From Proteus columbae (GTDB lineage Bacteria; Pseudomonadota; Gammaproteobacteria; Enterobacterales; Enterobacteriaceae): a stretch of 64,000 bases of DNA. Location: the NCBI RefSeq assembly GCF_009914335.1, contig NZ_CP043925.1:806001-870000 (forward strand). Direction: 5' to 3'. Shown one piece after another: positions 8,900 to 18,452 of the stretch. The notes beneath the pieces were generated by a model that was not told where the DNA came from, did not search any database, and saw only the letters and a list, made by a program, of their open reading frames with translations. A program made the position numbers and the translations under genes. Positions within the stretch are counted from its first letter, which is position 1; each line of letters begins with the position of its first letter.

Positions 8900-9865
8900 T
8901 TAAAACGTTTTTCGACCTTCTAGCACTGCGATCCTATTTTCAATGGAGGGATGCGTTGAGAAAAACGAATCTCCTTTATTAAAAATAAAGGCTGCTTTAC
9001 GATAAGCACGTCCCGTCGAACCATCTTCAAAATTTTCAGTGTCATGTTGTGCTGAAATTTTCTTTAATGCATTAATCATCGCTTGATTGTCTTGGGTTAA
9101 ATCAACCGCAGTGGCATCTGCCATATATTCACGAGTACGGGACAAATAGAAATAGAGCACCTGTGTAATGATCGGCAACACCAAGTTTAGAATAATTAAA
9201 ATGAGTCGTGCTTTACTTGCTGCATCATTACTTTTACCACCACGGTTACCAGAGGCAATATATAAGCGGCTACCAAAGATATTTGTTACCGTCAGAATAA
9301 CGTTAGCTAATATACCAACATATAACGTTAGTCGTGAATCACCATGAATAATATGCCCTGTTTCATGAGCTAATACTGCTTGTACTTCTTGGCGATTAAG
9401 GCGATTTAATAAGCCTGTTGTTACACCAATAAAGGCGTTTTTCTCAGACCAACCCGCTGCGAAGGCATTCGCTTCTGGTGTATCAAGAAGATAGAGTTTA
9501 GGAATGTAGCCAAGAGTTGCACTTAAGCTAAGCTCTTCAACAATATTAAGGAGTTGGCGCTCTTGTGCATTTAAGGTGCCATCAGGACTAATTAATCGTG
9601 CATTCATTCCTGTTAGCATAATTTTATGCCCTTTAAAATGAATAAAGATAAGCAATAAAATCGAGATGGCGAGAATAATTAATGTTGCAATAGGGAGCGT
9701 TTTGAAAGTCAGAAATGCCAACATATTATCAGTAAGATCTAAATAAGGATTGGCTCCAATAGCAGTATCCACCAGCAAACCGATCATAAGCATTAAGAGT
9801 AAATATGTTGCTATAACAAAACGAGTTCGAATAGCATTTTTTCGTAGAACATTTCTGAAATCCAT
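8900..9865 (-). CDS. M48 family membrane metalloprotease (HtpX-like)
   Basis: 321 residues from the ATG at 9865, preceded by a GGAG ribosome site; a TTG 12 bases further out is in frame but would lie on that site. Two membrane helices come first (about 16-35 and 57-77). The zinc motif HETGH lies at 167-171, with the third-ligand region REYMADATAV after two more helices, and HPSIENRI near the C-terminus is also typical. The neighbouring lemA gene is a common partner. Related to but distinct from the canonical heat-shock HtpX, so no symbol is given. A role in membrane protein quality control is likely. Confidence 0.85.
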   Translation of the reverse strand: MDFRNVLRKNAIRTRFVIATYLLLMLMIGLLVDTAIGANPYLDLTDNMLAFLTFKTLPIATLIILAISILLLIFIHFKGHKIMLTGMNARLISPDGTLNAQERQLLNIVEELSLSATLGYIPKLYLLDTPEANAFAAGWSEKNAFIGVTTGLLNRLNRQEVQAVLAHETGHIIHGDSRLTLYVGILANVILTVTNIFGSRLYIASGNRGGKSNDAASKARLILIILNLVLPIITQVLYFYLSRTREYMADATAVDLTQDNQAMINALKKISAQHDTENFEDGSTGRAYRKAAFIFNKGDSFFSTHPSIENRIAVLEGRKTF

Positions 9866-9940
9866 TAGTGACTCCAAACAGCACCGTTAAGTGCTGTTTT
9901 ATCAATCTAGAAGTAATAAGTATCTCTTATCACTATCAAA

Positions 9941-10501
9941 TTAATCGAAATTAATGCGGCGTGCTTCTTCTGCTTTAATGGTTCCTTCATCAAGGCGCCA
10001 GTACTCTTTATCAATAACAAGGCTTGGGAAAATTTTGACGATAAATACCGCAGGAATAGAGGCGATGAAAGCACGGTATTGCTCTAAAGTACGGTTGTAA
10101 CCGCGCTTTGCAAAAGAGAGTTTATTTTCTGTTGAAACAATCTCTTCTTGTAAATTTGCCATGATAGTGTCGGATTTTAATTCAGGGTAATTTTCAACCG
10201 CAACATTAATGGCACCACTTGAGACAATTTTTGATAACTCATCTTCAGCCGCTTTGGCTTCTTTGGTATTTGCGCTTTGAGATTGTGTTCTTAATTCAGT
10301 TATTTTAGTAAATACTTCAGATTCATGACTAAGGTATTTTTTAACGGTGGCTAATAAGCTATCAAACACTTTGCCACGACGATCTAATTGCACTGAAATT
10401 TCAGTTTCACTTGAGATAACTGCTTCACGCATAGAGATAATACGGTTGTAATAATAAAAAATAAGACCTAATAACGCGATGGTAATAATTAATCCAGTCA
10501 T
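9941..10501 (-). CDS. lemA: LemA family protein
   Basis: 186 residues: one N-terminal membrane helix (about 3-19), then a long helical region. LemA features are visible, including LDRRGKVFDSLLATVKKYL, AVENYPELKSD and SFAKRGYNRTLEQYRAFIASIP. It lies 75 bp upstream of the M48 protease on the same strand, a pairing seen in many bacteria. The exact role is not established. Confidence 0.9.
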   Translation of the reverse strand: MTGLIITIALLGLIFYYYNRIISMREAVISSETEISVQLDRRGKVFDSLLATVKKYLSHESEVFTKITELRTQSQSANTKEAKAAEDELSKIVSSGAINVAVENYPELKSDTIMANLQEEIVSTENKLSFAKRGYNRTLEQYRAFIASIPAVFIVKIFPSLVIDKEYWRLDEGTIKAEEARRINFD

Positions 10502-10651
10502 GTGAAGCGCTCTCTTTTCTAATAGTAAACAGGGAATTGTGCTAAATTATTAATGTTAATTTTGCCTATTATTGATAAAGATAGCCAGATTATTATTTCA
10601 ACAAAGATAAAAAGAATACTGATAAGGTAAAATCAATAATATGGGCGAGAT

Positions 10652-10680
10652 AAAAAAATACCCCGAATAAATTCGGGGTA
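10652..10680 (-). terminator. Rho-independent terminator downstream of the dms operon
   Basis: On the minus strand the stem TACCCCGAAT/ATTCGGGGTA (10659-10680) is followed by seven T. A second hairpin just before it (CTAGGTTAAATA at 10696-10707 with TATTTAACCTAG at 10724-10735) lies right after the dmsC stop. Confidence 0.85.
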
Positions 10681-10748
10681 AAATGAAAAGTAATGCTAGG
10701 TTAAATAAGCAAGCTAACTAAGCTATTTAACCTAGAGAGATAACATAC

Positions 10749-11567
10749 TTAAAACCAAGGTGCTTGCGCCATTACATTGCCATAAAACAACATTCTTCCT
10801 GTAATTTCGCCACTAAAAAGCATCAAAATAGCGATAATAGAGAGCGATGTTTTGCTAAATGAAGCACTATGAGACAACGTAATAATACAAATACCCATAA
10901 TCAGACTAGCAATGACTTGCCACCATAATAATAGGCTTGCTACATCTGCACCGGGTACTTGTGCTCTCATAACTGATCCCACAAGTACTAATAATGCGCC
11001 GATTAACGTCCCTATTTTTAATGAATTGCTAATGGTTTTACCTTGTAAACGTAACCAAGGGATCATCGAGCCAAAGCCAAGTAACAACGCTGTACCAATA
11101 AAGCTAATTTGTGTTGCTGGTGTATGCCATAACGGGTGTGCCTGCATTTGGTAATAGATTTGTGCTGTAACCAAAATAACAGGCAAACCAATAACGCCAC
11201 AAAATAAGCCAAGTAGGCTATTACGGCGGATGGCATGAGGTTGTACCCAACTGGCTAATGCCCATAATGAAATCAATCCATTTAGCATCACAAAGGCAAT
11301 AGCTTCGCGACTTAACCAAGAGTGAGCGATACCTAATACAGAACGATAAGCGCCAAGTGGATCACCCAAGTGCCCCATCGACATTGAGGAGCCAACAACT
11401 TCAATTAGCCAAATCAGTGCAATCGTTGTTCGTAACGCTTTGGTATTTAATATCGTTGAGTTTTGTGTCTGGTTTTGCCATTGATACAGTGAAAGTGCTA
11501 ATACGGCACCAATGCCCCACTGACTCATCACCGTAAACAGGACTAACGGCAGTTGATAATCATGCAT
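10749..11567 (-). CDS. dmsC: DmsC-type membrane anchor of a molybdoenzyme
   Basis: 272 residues with about eight membrane helices. It resembles DmsC/YnfH, which anchors the catalytic pair to the cytoplasmic membrane and takes electrons from menaquinol. The family pattern MSMGHLGDPLGAYRSVLG near residues 62-79 and SREAIAF after it are clear. It starts 2 bp after the dmsB stop and ends the operon. Confidence 0.85.
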   Translation of the reverse strand: MHDYQLPLVLFTVMSQWGIGAVLALSLYQWQNQTQNSTILNTKALRTTIALIWLIEVVGSSMSMGHLGDPLGAYRSVLGIAHSWLSREAIAFVMLNGLISLWALASWVQPHAIRRNSLLGLFCGVIGLPVILVTAQIYYQMQAHPLWHTPATQISFIGTALLLGFGSMIPWLRLQGKTISNSLKIGTLIGALLVLVGSVMRAQVPGADVASLLLWWQVIASLIMGICIITLSHSASFSKTSLSIIAILMLFSGEITGRMLFYGNVMAQAPWF

Positions 11568-11569
11568 GA

Positions 11570-12121
11570 TTAATCCTCCATACCAATAATGACAATATTA
11601 GGATTACTGATGGTGTGATCAGGAACGCCATAGCGTTTTTCCAATAAAGCCCAATTTGTTGTATGTTTTTTACGTAAATCTTCAATGTCACCAAATTCGA
11701 TGGCACTCGTAGGGCAAGACTCGACGCAACGTGGTTTCAAGCCTTCATCCAGTCTATCTGCGCACATGTTGCATTTACTGGTTTTGCCTTCAACGGGATC
11801 ATAAACGGGGGCATTATAAGGACAGGCCATAATACACATCTGGCAACCAATGCATTTGTCATGATCTTGCACGACAATACCATCCTCGCGTTTGGTATAA
11901 GTGTCAGCTGGACAGACTTTTAGGCATTGTGGATCATCACAATGGTTACAAGACATAGTAATAAAGGCTTGTGCATTAGGTTGATCTTCGTTGAATTCAC
12001 GAACACGACGCCATAGCACACCGGGTGGTGTTACGTTTTCAGATTTACATGCCATAGAGCAGGTGCGACAACCGTAGCAATCTTTGGTATTTATCAGAAA
12101 ACCATACTGTTTCTTCGCCAT
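11570..12121 (-). CDS. dmsB: DmsB-type four-cluster iron-sulfur subunit
   Basis: 183 residues from the ATG at 12121, which has GGGAGG seven bases upstream; an ATG at 12127 would be too close to that site. Four cysteine groups for [4Fe-4S] clusters are visible: CYGCRTCSMAC, CNHCDDPQCLKVC, CIGCQMCIMAC and CNMCADR...CVESC. The subunit carries electrons from the membrane anchor to the molybdenum subunit. Its start lies 2 bp after the dmsA stop. Confidence 0.9.
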   Translation of the reverse strand: MAKKQYGFLINTKDCYGCRTCSMACKSENVTPPGVLWRRVREFNEDQPNAQAFITMSCNHCDDPQCLKVCPADTYTKREDGIVVQDHDKCIGCQMCIMACPYNAPVYDPVEGKTSKCNMCADRLDEGLKPRCVESCPTSAIEFGDIEDLRKKHTTNWALLEKRYGVPDHTISNPNIVIIGMED

Positions 12122-12123
12122 GA

Positions 12124-14460
12124 TCATGCCTCCCGTCTTACGTTAACTAAGGTGCTATTACAGCAATGACCATTACCTAAAGGCTCTACGTGATCATTGG
12201 TGACATGGCTACTACTTCCGCCTTGTTGCTCCCACCATCCATTGTCTAATGAGATAACACCTTGCTTAATGTGAGTGGTCACAACGGCAATCGCGCGGTG
12301 TTCACCTCGATCATTAAACGCGATAGCCCATTCACCATTTTTAATACCGCGAGCTAAGGCATCATTAGGATGGATAAGAATATTCGGCTGATTACGCTGT
12401 ACTTCTAAGATCCATTCATTCATACCATGACTGGAGTGAACACTACGGGCGAGTTTGCGTTGTACCGCCATAAGAGGATACTTTTGGGCAAGTTCAGGTG
12501 AGCCTTTTATCGATTCTTTTACTGGATAATAGGTGACAATAGGGGAGTAATTTTTGCCCTGCCACTCTTCAATAAAGAAGTGCGCTTTTTTCGTTGAAGT
12601 ACGGAAAATACCATCTTTAAATGGGATCCAATCGCCTTCAACTGGGCGTACTGGGCCTTTTTCAAGCATTTCTCGAGTAATACCAGAGCCTTTTAGGCAA
12701 GCATCAATGTAATGTTCGATAGGCTGATTAAAGACTTCACCAAAGCCAAAACGCTCAGCAAGGCGAGCAAAGATCCAATAATCAGGTTTTGCTTCTCCTG
12801 GTGGCTCAACGGCTTTTTCCATTAATTGTACATACTGACTACGAACACCCGCCATTAAACTGGTATCTTCAAAAATAGTGGTAACAGGAAGCACAAGGTC
12901 GGCATAAAGTGCCGTGGATGACATTAGATTATCTGCGACAACAACAAAAGGTACTTTTTTCAGTGCATTACGCACCATATTTGTGTTAGGAAGTTGCGTC
13001 ATCACCCCCATTGTCATGATCCACCAAAAGTTAATTGGGTGTGGTCTTTCATTGACAATACAATCACCGACTTTTGCAACAGGGATTGGTTTAATGGGTT
13101 TTGCATTAGGTGCTGGTGGAATAATCGGGCTAAATTTCGCCATTTGACGAGCACCGCCCGCATCACAAACTCCCGCGCCTTTTTTACCGATATTGCCGGT
13201 TAATAAGGCGAGATAAAACTGGCTTGCTGCGACATAAGCACCAAACTCGGTTCGTTGAGCGCCTGACATATTTTGCACAATCATCGCTGGTTTGGTGGTG
13301 GCATAATCGCGAGCTAAACGAATGATCGTTTCTTTTGGAATATCCGTTTCTTGGCTGGTTTTTTCGATAGTCCAAGGTTGTGCTTGCTGATAAATTTGCT
13401 CAAAAACTGTCACATAGTCAACATTAGTAGGCAGTTCATCATGAGTTAACGCAGGAACAATATTCGCTGTTTCATGATGAACAAGTTGCTGACTTAATGT
13501 ATCAAAAACCAGATAGCTATCTTTATCATCATCAGATTGGCGTAATAGTTTTTGTTGTGAGTCAACAAGGTAAACGGCACCGGTATGCGCACGTAAAAAA
13601 GGCTTATCCGTGAGATTTTCGTCAATGATAATTTTGATCATACCTAATGCGAGCGCAGTATCTGTACCAGGTACAATAGGGATCCATTCATCGGCTTTAG
13701 CCGCAGTTTCATTAAAGCGAGGATCAATAACCACCATTCTGGCGCCATTTCGGCGAGCTTGGTTGTAGTTTTTAAAATAGGCTTGCATAGTGACTGCTGG
13801 GTTATTACCCCAACAAAGAATATAGCGACTATCTTTTACCGTATCTCGAGTATCTGCATAGCGTAGACCCACCATTGGGATCATCGCCGCTGTTACAGCA
13901 GAACAGCATAAAGAGCCAGCTTGTTTTGTGGAGCCTCCTAAGTAATCGAAAAACGCTTTACCCATATCGTTTTTAATCGAGTCCATATTGCCTGCATGAG
14001 TGGAGATAAATAGCCCCTCATTGCCAAACTTATCAATGGTTTCTCTGATATTCTTTTCAATAAGATCAAGCGCTTCATTCCAAATGATCGGTTTAAACTC
14101 GGCTTTCCCTTTTTCGCCAACACGTAATAAAGGTGTGGTTAAACGATCTTTATGGTATACCCACTTAGTTCGGCTCATACCACGCAAACAGCATTTCACA
14201 TTAAAGCCTTCAGTGGCTTCAACTTTGATAAGTTGCCCATTATGTGTAAAAGCTGTTAGGTTACAGTGCAAACATTCCATCGCACAGGTTGAACGAAAGG
14301 TTTTATATTCGGATAATTTGATCCGTACTTTTTGGTTATATATGGGTTTATTTTCATTAACTAGACTGAACGCGTTAGGAGAAAGAGCGGCCACGCCAAT
14401 AGCGCCCATTCCTTTTAACAACGTTCTTCTATTTAATTCCCATTTTTGATTTTTAGACAT
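12124..14460 (-). CDS. dmsA: DmsA-type molybdopterin oxidoreductase, catalytic subunit
   Basis: 778 residues from the ATG at 14460, chosen because GAGA lies six bases upstream; an ATG at 14466 is nearer to that site. A Tat signal is present (RR at 11-12, TLLKGMG). A [4Fe-4S] motif uses C59, C63, C66 and C90 or C91. The region LCCSAV at 184-189 aligns with the molybdenum-ligand position and suggests a cysteine ligand, unlike the serine of E. coli DmsA. The operon with DmsB and DmsC types shows a membrane-bound, outward-facing reductase. DMSO is only one possible substrate; the symbol is given at family level. Confidence 0.72.
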   Translation of the reverse strand: MSKNQKWELNRRTLLKGMGAIGVAALSPNAFSLVNENKPIYNQKVRIKLSEYKTFRSTCAMECLHCNLTAFTHNGQLIKVEATEGFNVKCCLRGMSRTKWVYHKDRLTTPLLRVGEKGKAEFKPIIWNEALDLIEKNIRETIDKFGNEGLFISTHAGNMDSIKNDMGKAFFDYLGGSTKQAGSLCCSAVTAAMIPMVGLRYADTRDTVKDSRYILCWGNNPAVTMQAYFKNYNQARRNGARMVVIDPRFNETAAKADEWIPIVPGTDTALALGMIKIIIDENLTDKPFLRAHTGAVYLVDSQQKLLRQSDDDKDSYLVFDTLSQQLVHHETANIVPALTHDELPTNVDYVTVFEQIYQQAQPWTIEKTSQETDIPKETIIRLARDYATTKPAMIVQNMSGAQRTEFGAYVAASQFYLALLTGNIGKKGAGVCDAGGARQMAKFSPIIPPAPNAKPIKPIPVAKVGDCIVNERPHPINFWWIMTMGVMTQLPNTNMVRNALKKVPFVVVADNLMSSTALYADLVLPVTTIFEDTSLMAGVRSQYVQLMEKAVEPPGEAKPDYWIFARLAERFGFGEVFNQPIEHYIDACLKGSGITREMLEKGPVRPVEGDWIPFKDGIFRTSTKKAHFFIEEWQGKNYSPIVTYYPVKESIKGSPELAQKYPLMAVQRKLARSVHSSHGMNEWILEVQRNQPNILIHPNDALARGIKNGEWAIAFNDRGEHRAIAVVTTHIKQGVISLDNGWWEQQGGSSSHVTNDHVEPLGNGHCCNSTLVNVRREA

Positions 14461-14480
14461 AGACATTCTCACGCACAAGA

Positions 14481-14535
14481 AAAGTTAACTATATATAAAC
14501 TCAATTCATATATGGTTAACTTTGAGTTAGATCAT
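14481..14535 (-). promoter_or_regulatory. dmsA control region: inverted repeat and FNR-like site
   Basis: AAAGTTAAC at 14481-14489 and GTTAACTTT at 14515-14523 are perfect inverted arms. TTGAG-TTAG-ATCAT at 14522-14535 matches the FNR consensus TTGAT-N4-ATCAA at 8 of 10 positions. A TATATA -10 on the minus strand (14492-14497) would put the FNR site near -42, the class II activator position, and the inverted arms over -35 and +1. Anaerobic activation plus control by the divergent IclR-type regulator is inferred. Confidence 0.5.
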
Positions 14536-14691
14536 CTAAAAATAGACAAAGAAAATAATCGATAGAAAATGATTAAAAAGCCCTATTTAAAATAAGGTTT
14601 CAGAGCAATATACTAGTAAAAATAACAAAAAAAGAATAATGGGATATCGTCATAAAATTAAGTAAATAACGAATAGGTATGGGAAAAATAA

Positions 14692-15381
14692 ATGCAGAAT
14701 TCTCAAGGAGTTAACTCGGTTGATATCGCTATTACCATTCTCGAATTTATTGCGTCGAATGGCGGGGTAGCTCGATCGTCAGATATTGCAAAAGCCTGTT
14801 CACTTTCAAAAAGTCGCTTACATAAGTATTTAGTTTCACTTTGTCGCTCAGAAATGCTGTATCAAGAGAGTGAAGGAAGCCAGTATTGTTTGGGCAGTAA
14901 AATTCTTTTCTTAGCCGAGGCGACACCAAAGCCACAATCCGTTGTGGATGAAATTAACCAGCTATTATGTGAGTTTAGAGACGAACATAATATGTCTACG
15001 GGATTGGTGATATCTCAAGGTAATCAACTATTTTTAACACGTTACAACCGTAGTTTTAAACATGTTGATATCGATTTTTTACCTGATACTCCTGTTCCTC
15101 ATAAAGTTAGTGCAGCGGGTGCTGTTTTTGCCACCTTTAGTGATTTGATGATTGAAGCAGATTTATCGCAAAAGCAGCAAAATACTATTCGTCAACAAGG
15201 TTTTGCTATTCGTCAGGAGCCTGCTGATGGTATTCCTGGCGCGCAATCTATTTCATGCCCTGTCTTTAATAAAAAAGGGGAAATGGTAGCGGCAGTATTG
15301 ACGATGGGATTTATTGAACCTGAAAGGCAAATGGAGCTAGGCTATGCATTAAAAGCAAAAATGGCGCATTTCTCCCATTAA
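14692..15381 (+). CDS. IclR family transcriptional regulator
   Basis: 229 residues. N-terminal winged helix (about 8-65, with the recognition part SDIAKACSLSKSRLHKYLVSL), then an IclR effector domain ending in AQSISCPVFNKKGEMVAAVLTMG. It is divergent from the dms operon across a 231-bp region with a perfect inverted repeat. It is therefore the likely local regulator. The effector is unknown; a substrate of the reductase or a derived metabolite is a reasonable guess. Confidence 0.87.
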   Translation: MQNSQGVNSVDIAITILEFIASNGGVARSSDIAKACSLSKSRLHKYLVSLCRSEMLYQESEGSQYCLGSKILFLAEATPKPQSVVDEINQLLCEFRDEHNMSTGLVISQGNQLFLTRYNRSFKHVDIDFLPDTPVPHKVSAAGAVFATFSDLMIEADLSQKQQNTIRQQGFAIRQEPADGIPGAQSISCPVFNKKGEMVAAVLTMGFIEPERQMELGYALKAKMAHFSH

Positions 15382-15445
15382 TTTGCTAAAGAGCTTATTT
15401 AGGCACTTTTGCATTAAAAGCAAAGTGCCTAAAATCGTGTGTTGA

Positions 15446-16711
15446 TTAATCGAATAGTCCTTTTGCCAGAATGTCGCCTTCTTGAGATATACCGGGTAAC
15501 ACGAAGTAATATCCGCCACCAAAAGGTTTGATATAACGCTCTAAGGGTTCACCGTCTAAACGTTTTTGGGTATCAATAAACCCTTTTTTAAGGTTATTTT
15601 GAAATGAGATAAAGATCAGCCCCATATCTAGTTGACCTGAAGGCGTTAATCCTAATGAGTAGCTATAACTACGTCGGCGTAATTTTGCACTGTAACGTTC
15701 TGGATTTCTTGGTTCAGCTCGTCGCATATGAGAATCAAATAGCACTCTGTCACCGTGAGGATCTTTTTCAAATTGAGGATCGTCCATCTCTTGCTTCATA
15801 CCTATTGGTGCACCCGTTGAGCGATGGCGCCCAAAGTTATTTTCTTGATCTTCAAGCGGTGTTCTATCCCAAAATTCCAAAGCAAAACGAATAAGGCGAA
15901 CAGCTTGATAACTTCCACCTAAACACCACTGTGGCTCTTTTTGTTTCTCAGTGATCCAAACAAGATCATCCATCAAACTATTATCTGAAGAAGGGGCGTT
16001 GCCCGAGCCATCTTTAAAGCCAAAAAGATTAATAGGTGTCTGTCGATTATCGATATCACGAGAAGGAAGAAAGCCATCGATTTTCCATACAGCATAAACC
16101 TTCCCTGACAGGTGTTTTAAAATATCTCTTAACGCATAAATTACACTTTCTGGGCTATTCGCACAAAGTTGCAGTAATACATCGCCACCACACCATTTAG
16201 GATTGAGTCGGTCATTAGGAAAGGGTTTCATTGGTTCTAAACGCTTAGGTTTTTTAGCTTGAAAACCAAAACGGCTATCAAAAAAACTATCACCTAAAGC
16301 AACGGTGACGGTTAATTCATCGGGGTGTAATTGTGTTCCTAAAATACCAGATTCAGCAGGGGGGAGATGCGGGTTAGCTCTTTGTTGAAGTTCTCTGGGT
16401 TGAGTTAAAAATGCAATTCGTTGTGTCAGTGTTGTGAATATTCTTTTTACATCATCGGCGTTTGTTACTGTCAGATTAAGTGCAATTAATGAAGCATGCT
16501 TTTGTTCTGGTGTAATAACACCCGCTTGATGTTGACCTAAATAGGCAATAGCCCGTTGATAGCGAGGAGTAGATAAAGACTCTTGTTTTTCTACTGCTTT
16601 CGCTCCCATACTGGCGAGTAATAGACTCCCTCCTAACCACTTTAACGTTGTACGTTTATTTAGGTTAACAGGATTTTTTGATAGCGATTTAAAGAGAGTT
16701 TTATTTTTCAT
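15446..16711 (-). CDS. efeB: Dye-decolorizing peroxidase EfeB (deferrochelatase)
   Basis: 421 residues from the ATG at 16711. Dyp-type haem peroxidase of the EfeUOB ferrous uptake system. The DyP motif is GFKDG, and RHRSTGAPIG carries the proximal haem ligand. The exported N-terminus has KR (19-20) followed by TTLKWLGG and a hydrophobic stretch, i.e. a Tat-like signal with Lys in place of the first Arg. It overlaps efeO by 11 bp and is the last gene of the operon. Confidence 0.92.
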   Translation of the reverse strand: MKNKTLFKSLSKNPVNLNKRTTLKWLGGSLLLASMGAKAVEKQESLSTPRYQRAIAYLGQHQAGVITPEQKHASLIALNLTVTNADDVKRIFTTLTQRIAFLTQPRELQQRANPHLPPAESGILGTQLHPDELTVTVALGDSFFDSRFGFQAKKPKRLEPMKPFPNDRLNPKWCGGDVLLQLCANSPESVIYALRDILKHLSGKVYAVWKIDGFLPSRDIDNRQTPINLFGFKDGSGNAPSSDNSLMDDLVWITEKQKEPQWCLGGSYQAVRLIRFALEFWDRTPLEDQENNFGRHRSTGAPIGMKQEMDDPQFEKDPHGDRVLFDSHMRRAEPRNPERYSAKLRRRSYSYSLGLTPSGQLDMGLIFISFQNNLKKGFIDTQKRLDGEPLERYIKPFGGGYYFVLPGISQEGDILAKGLFD

Positions 16712-17624
16712 CACTTGCTTCTTTATAGTGATAGTAAACATCAATATTGAGCGTACTACGTAAGTTTGCCACTTGCTCTGCCAATTGTGTTACTTGAGAA
16801 AAAAGCCAACTTTTTTCTGTTTCAGGAAGTGCGGTTAAAGGCTGAAATAGACCTTCATCGCGCTGATATTTTAAAAGCAAAGCCCCTATATCGTCATATT
16901 GTTTGATAAGCAGTTGATATTCTGTCGTTGGAATATGATTAGATAAGATCTCTACGATTAAGCGCGATCCAGATAAATTGGCATAACTATCACCCAGATC
17001 GCTGTTTGAATATTGATTTTCAATACCAGCGAGTTTGTCAGTTAAAATAAACTCTAAGCTATCACCCGCAGACTGAACCAATTTAGGGATAGGAATATCT
17101 TCAATCGCGACACGTTTTTTTAGGTCACTAATACCTCTTAAAAGGGCTTTTGCCGATTCGGTGGCTTTTTGAGGATCTTTTAATTTAAATAGTTGATATT
17201 CAACTAAATGAAATCCTGAAAAACGAGGTGAATTTTCTCTTTCAAGAAAGAAATCGGCTCGATTATTCAATAAACGTTCGCTTGTACCAAAAAGGGCAAT
17301 AATAGGGCGGATCACTTCATAATGATAATGCGCTTGTTGATAAGCATTTTGTGCATTAATAAGCTGATTTTTTTCGCTGCTTTCGATTAATTTATCGAGC
17401 GATTTTTCAACTAGCGTTAATTGTTCAACCGCCTTTTCTCGGTAATTTAAAATATCGCTTTCAAACTTTTTAGGAGTGGGGATATCCCCTTTGGCAATAA
17501 CGATATTGTCGCTATCTTGAATAATGCCCTGAATAATTTTTTCCGCATAAATAGGAAAAGAAAACAACAAGATAAATAGAAAAACGGTGATCTTTTTACT
17601 TAGCAACTTTACATTATTTAGCAT
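16701..17624 (-). CDS. efeO: EfeO-type M75/imelysin iron-binding lipoprotein-like component
   Basis: 307 residues from the ATG at 17624. A signal peptide (about 1-28) is followed by an M75 domain with the HxxE motif HLVEY. E. coli EfeO carries an N-terminal cupredoxin fused to this domain; here the cupredoxin is encoded as a separate gene two positions upstream. The ATG overlaps the FTR1 permease stop by 11 bp. It probably delivers periplasmic iron to the permease. Confidence 0.87.
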   Translation of the reverse strand: MLNNVKLLSKKITVFLFILLFSFPIYAEKIIQGIIQDSDNIVIAKGDIPTPKKFESDILNYREKAVEQLTLVEKSLDKLIESSEKNQLINAQNAYQQAHYHYEVIRPIIALFGTSERLLNNRADFFLERENSPRFSGFHLVEYQLFKLKDPQKATESAKALLRGISDLKKRVAIEDIPIPKLVQSAGDSLEFILTDKLAGIENQYSNSDLGDSYANLSGSRLIVEILSNHIPTTEYQLLIKQYDDIGALLLKYQRDEGLFQPLTALPETEKSWLFSQVTQLAEQVANLRSTLNIDVYYHYKEASDEK

Positions 17625-18450
17625 GGCGAGCACCTCGCTTAAATAACAGTGCAACAACCACCCAATACACAATAAATGTCACCACGCTTAAACCAATGGG
17701 TTGAGAGCGATAAGCAAAAAACGAGACTAAAAAATTACCAAAGACACTGGAATCATCAAGAATATGGCTAATATCCCAAAGTGGATAAATAAAGAAATCA
17801 GGTAATTCAAAATCCATTTCAATCAATAGATTGGCAATTTCTTCTACGGCTTTTAATAACAGAGAAACGGCAAGGAATAGTAATAAAAATCCTGTTACGG
17901 TAAAGAAATAGCGCCATGAAATAACTTTTGAAGTCAGCAAAAATAGCCATAGTGTGAATGCTGCGACAAGTAAGCCAATAAAGACTTCAATAAAGAAAGG
18001 CAGTGCTGTTTGTGCATTGAGAGCCATAATATGGCTAGAGAGGAAGACCACGACTTCGCTGCCTTCTCTGGCAATCGCAATGGCAATAATCAATAAAATA
18101 CCCCATGCACTTTGTTGTTGTGTTTTTTGGGTGAGTTCATTTTCTATATTTGCTTTTAATGATTTTCCCTGCCCATTCATCCAATAAACCATCTGCACAA
18201 TAAGTACACAAGCGAGGATCTCCATTGCGATCATAAATAGAGATTGCCACATATCTTCGAGTGAGCTAAATACGCCATAAATACTTAGTGCTAGAATAAT
18301 GGCAAGAAATAACCCAAAGGCCACGCCACCCCATAAATATTTCATACCGTGTTGTGGTGTTGGTGAACGTTTTATCCACGCATAAATAATGCCTACCACT
18401 AATAGCGCTTCAAAGCTTTCTCGCCAAACAACAAACAGAACTTGTCCCAT
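17614..18450 (-). CDS. efeU: FTR1 family iron permease
   Basis: 278 residues with about seven membrane helices. The two iron-binding REXXE motifs of FTR1 proteins are present: RESFE at 10-14 and REGSE near 130-134. It imports iron after oxidation or handling by its periplasmic partners. Translationally linked to efeO downstream (11-bp overlap) and 2 bp from the cupredoxin gene upstream. Could equally be named ftrC/fetM in systems that pair with P19. Confidence 0.9.
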   Translation of the reverse strand: MGQVLFVVWRESFEALLVVGIIYAWIKRSPTPQHGMKYLWGGVAFGLFLAIILALSIYGVFSSLEDMWQSLFMIAMEILACVLIVQMVYWMNGQGKSLKANIENELTQKTQQQSAWGILLIIAIAIAREGSEVVVFLSSHIMALNAQTALPFFIEVFIGLLVAAFTLWLFLLTSKVISWRYFFTVTGFLLLFLAVSLLLKAVEEIANLLIEMDFELPDFFIYPLWDISHILDDSSVFGNFLVSFFAYRSQPIGLSVVTFIVYWVVVALLFKRGARHAK

Positions 18451-18452
18451 AA

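Noticed and set aside
14000..14449. Open frame of 149 codons on the plus strand inside dmsA
   Set aside because: Antisense to a clear molybdoenzyme; composition and residues are those of a complementary-strand shadow, with no ribosome site or family match.
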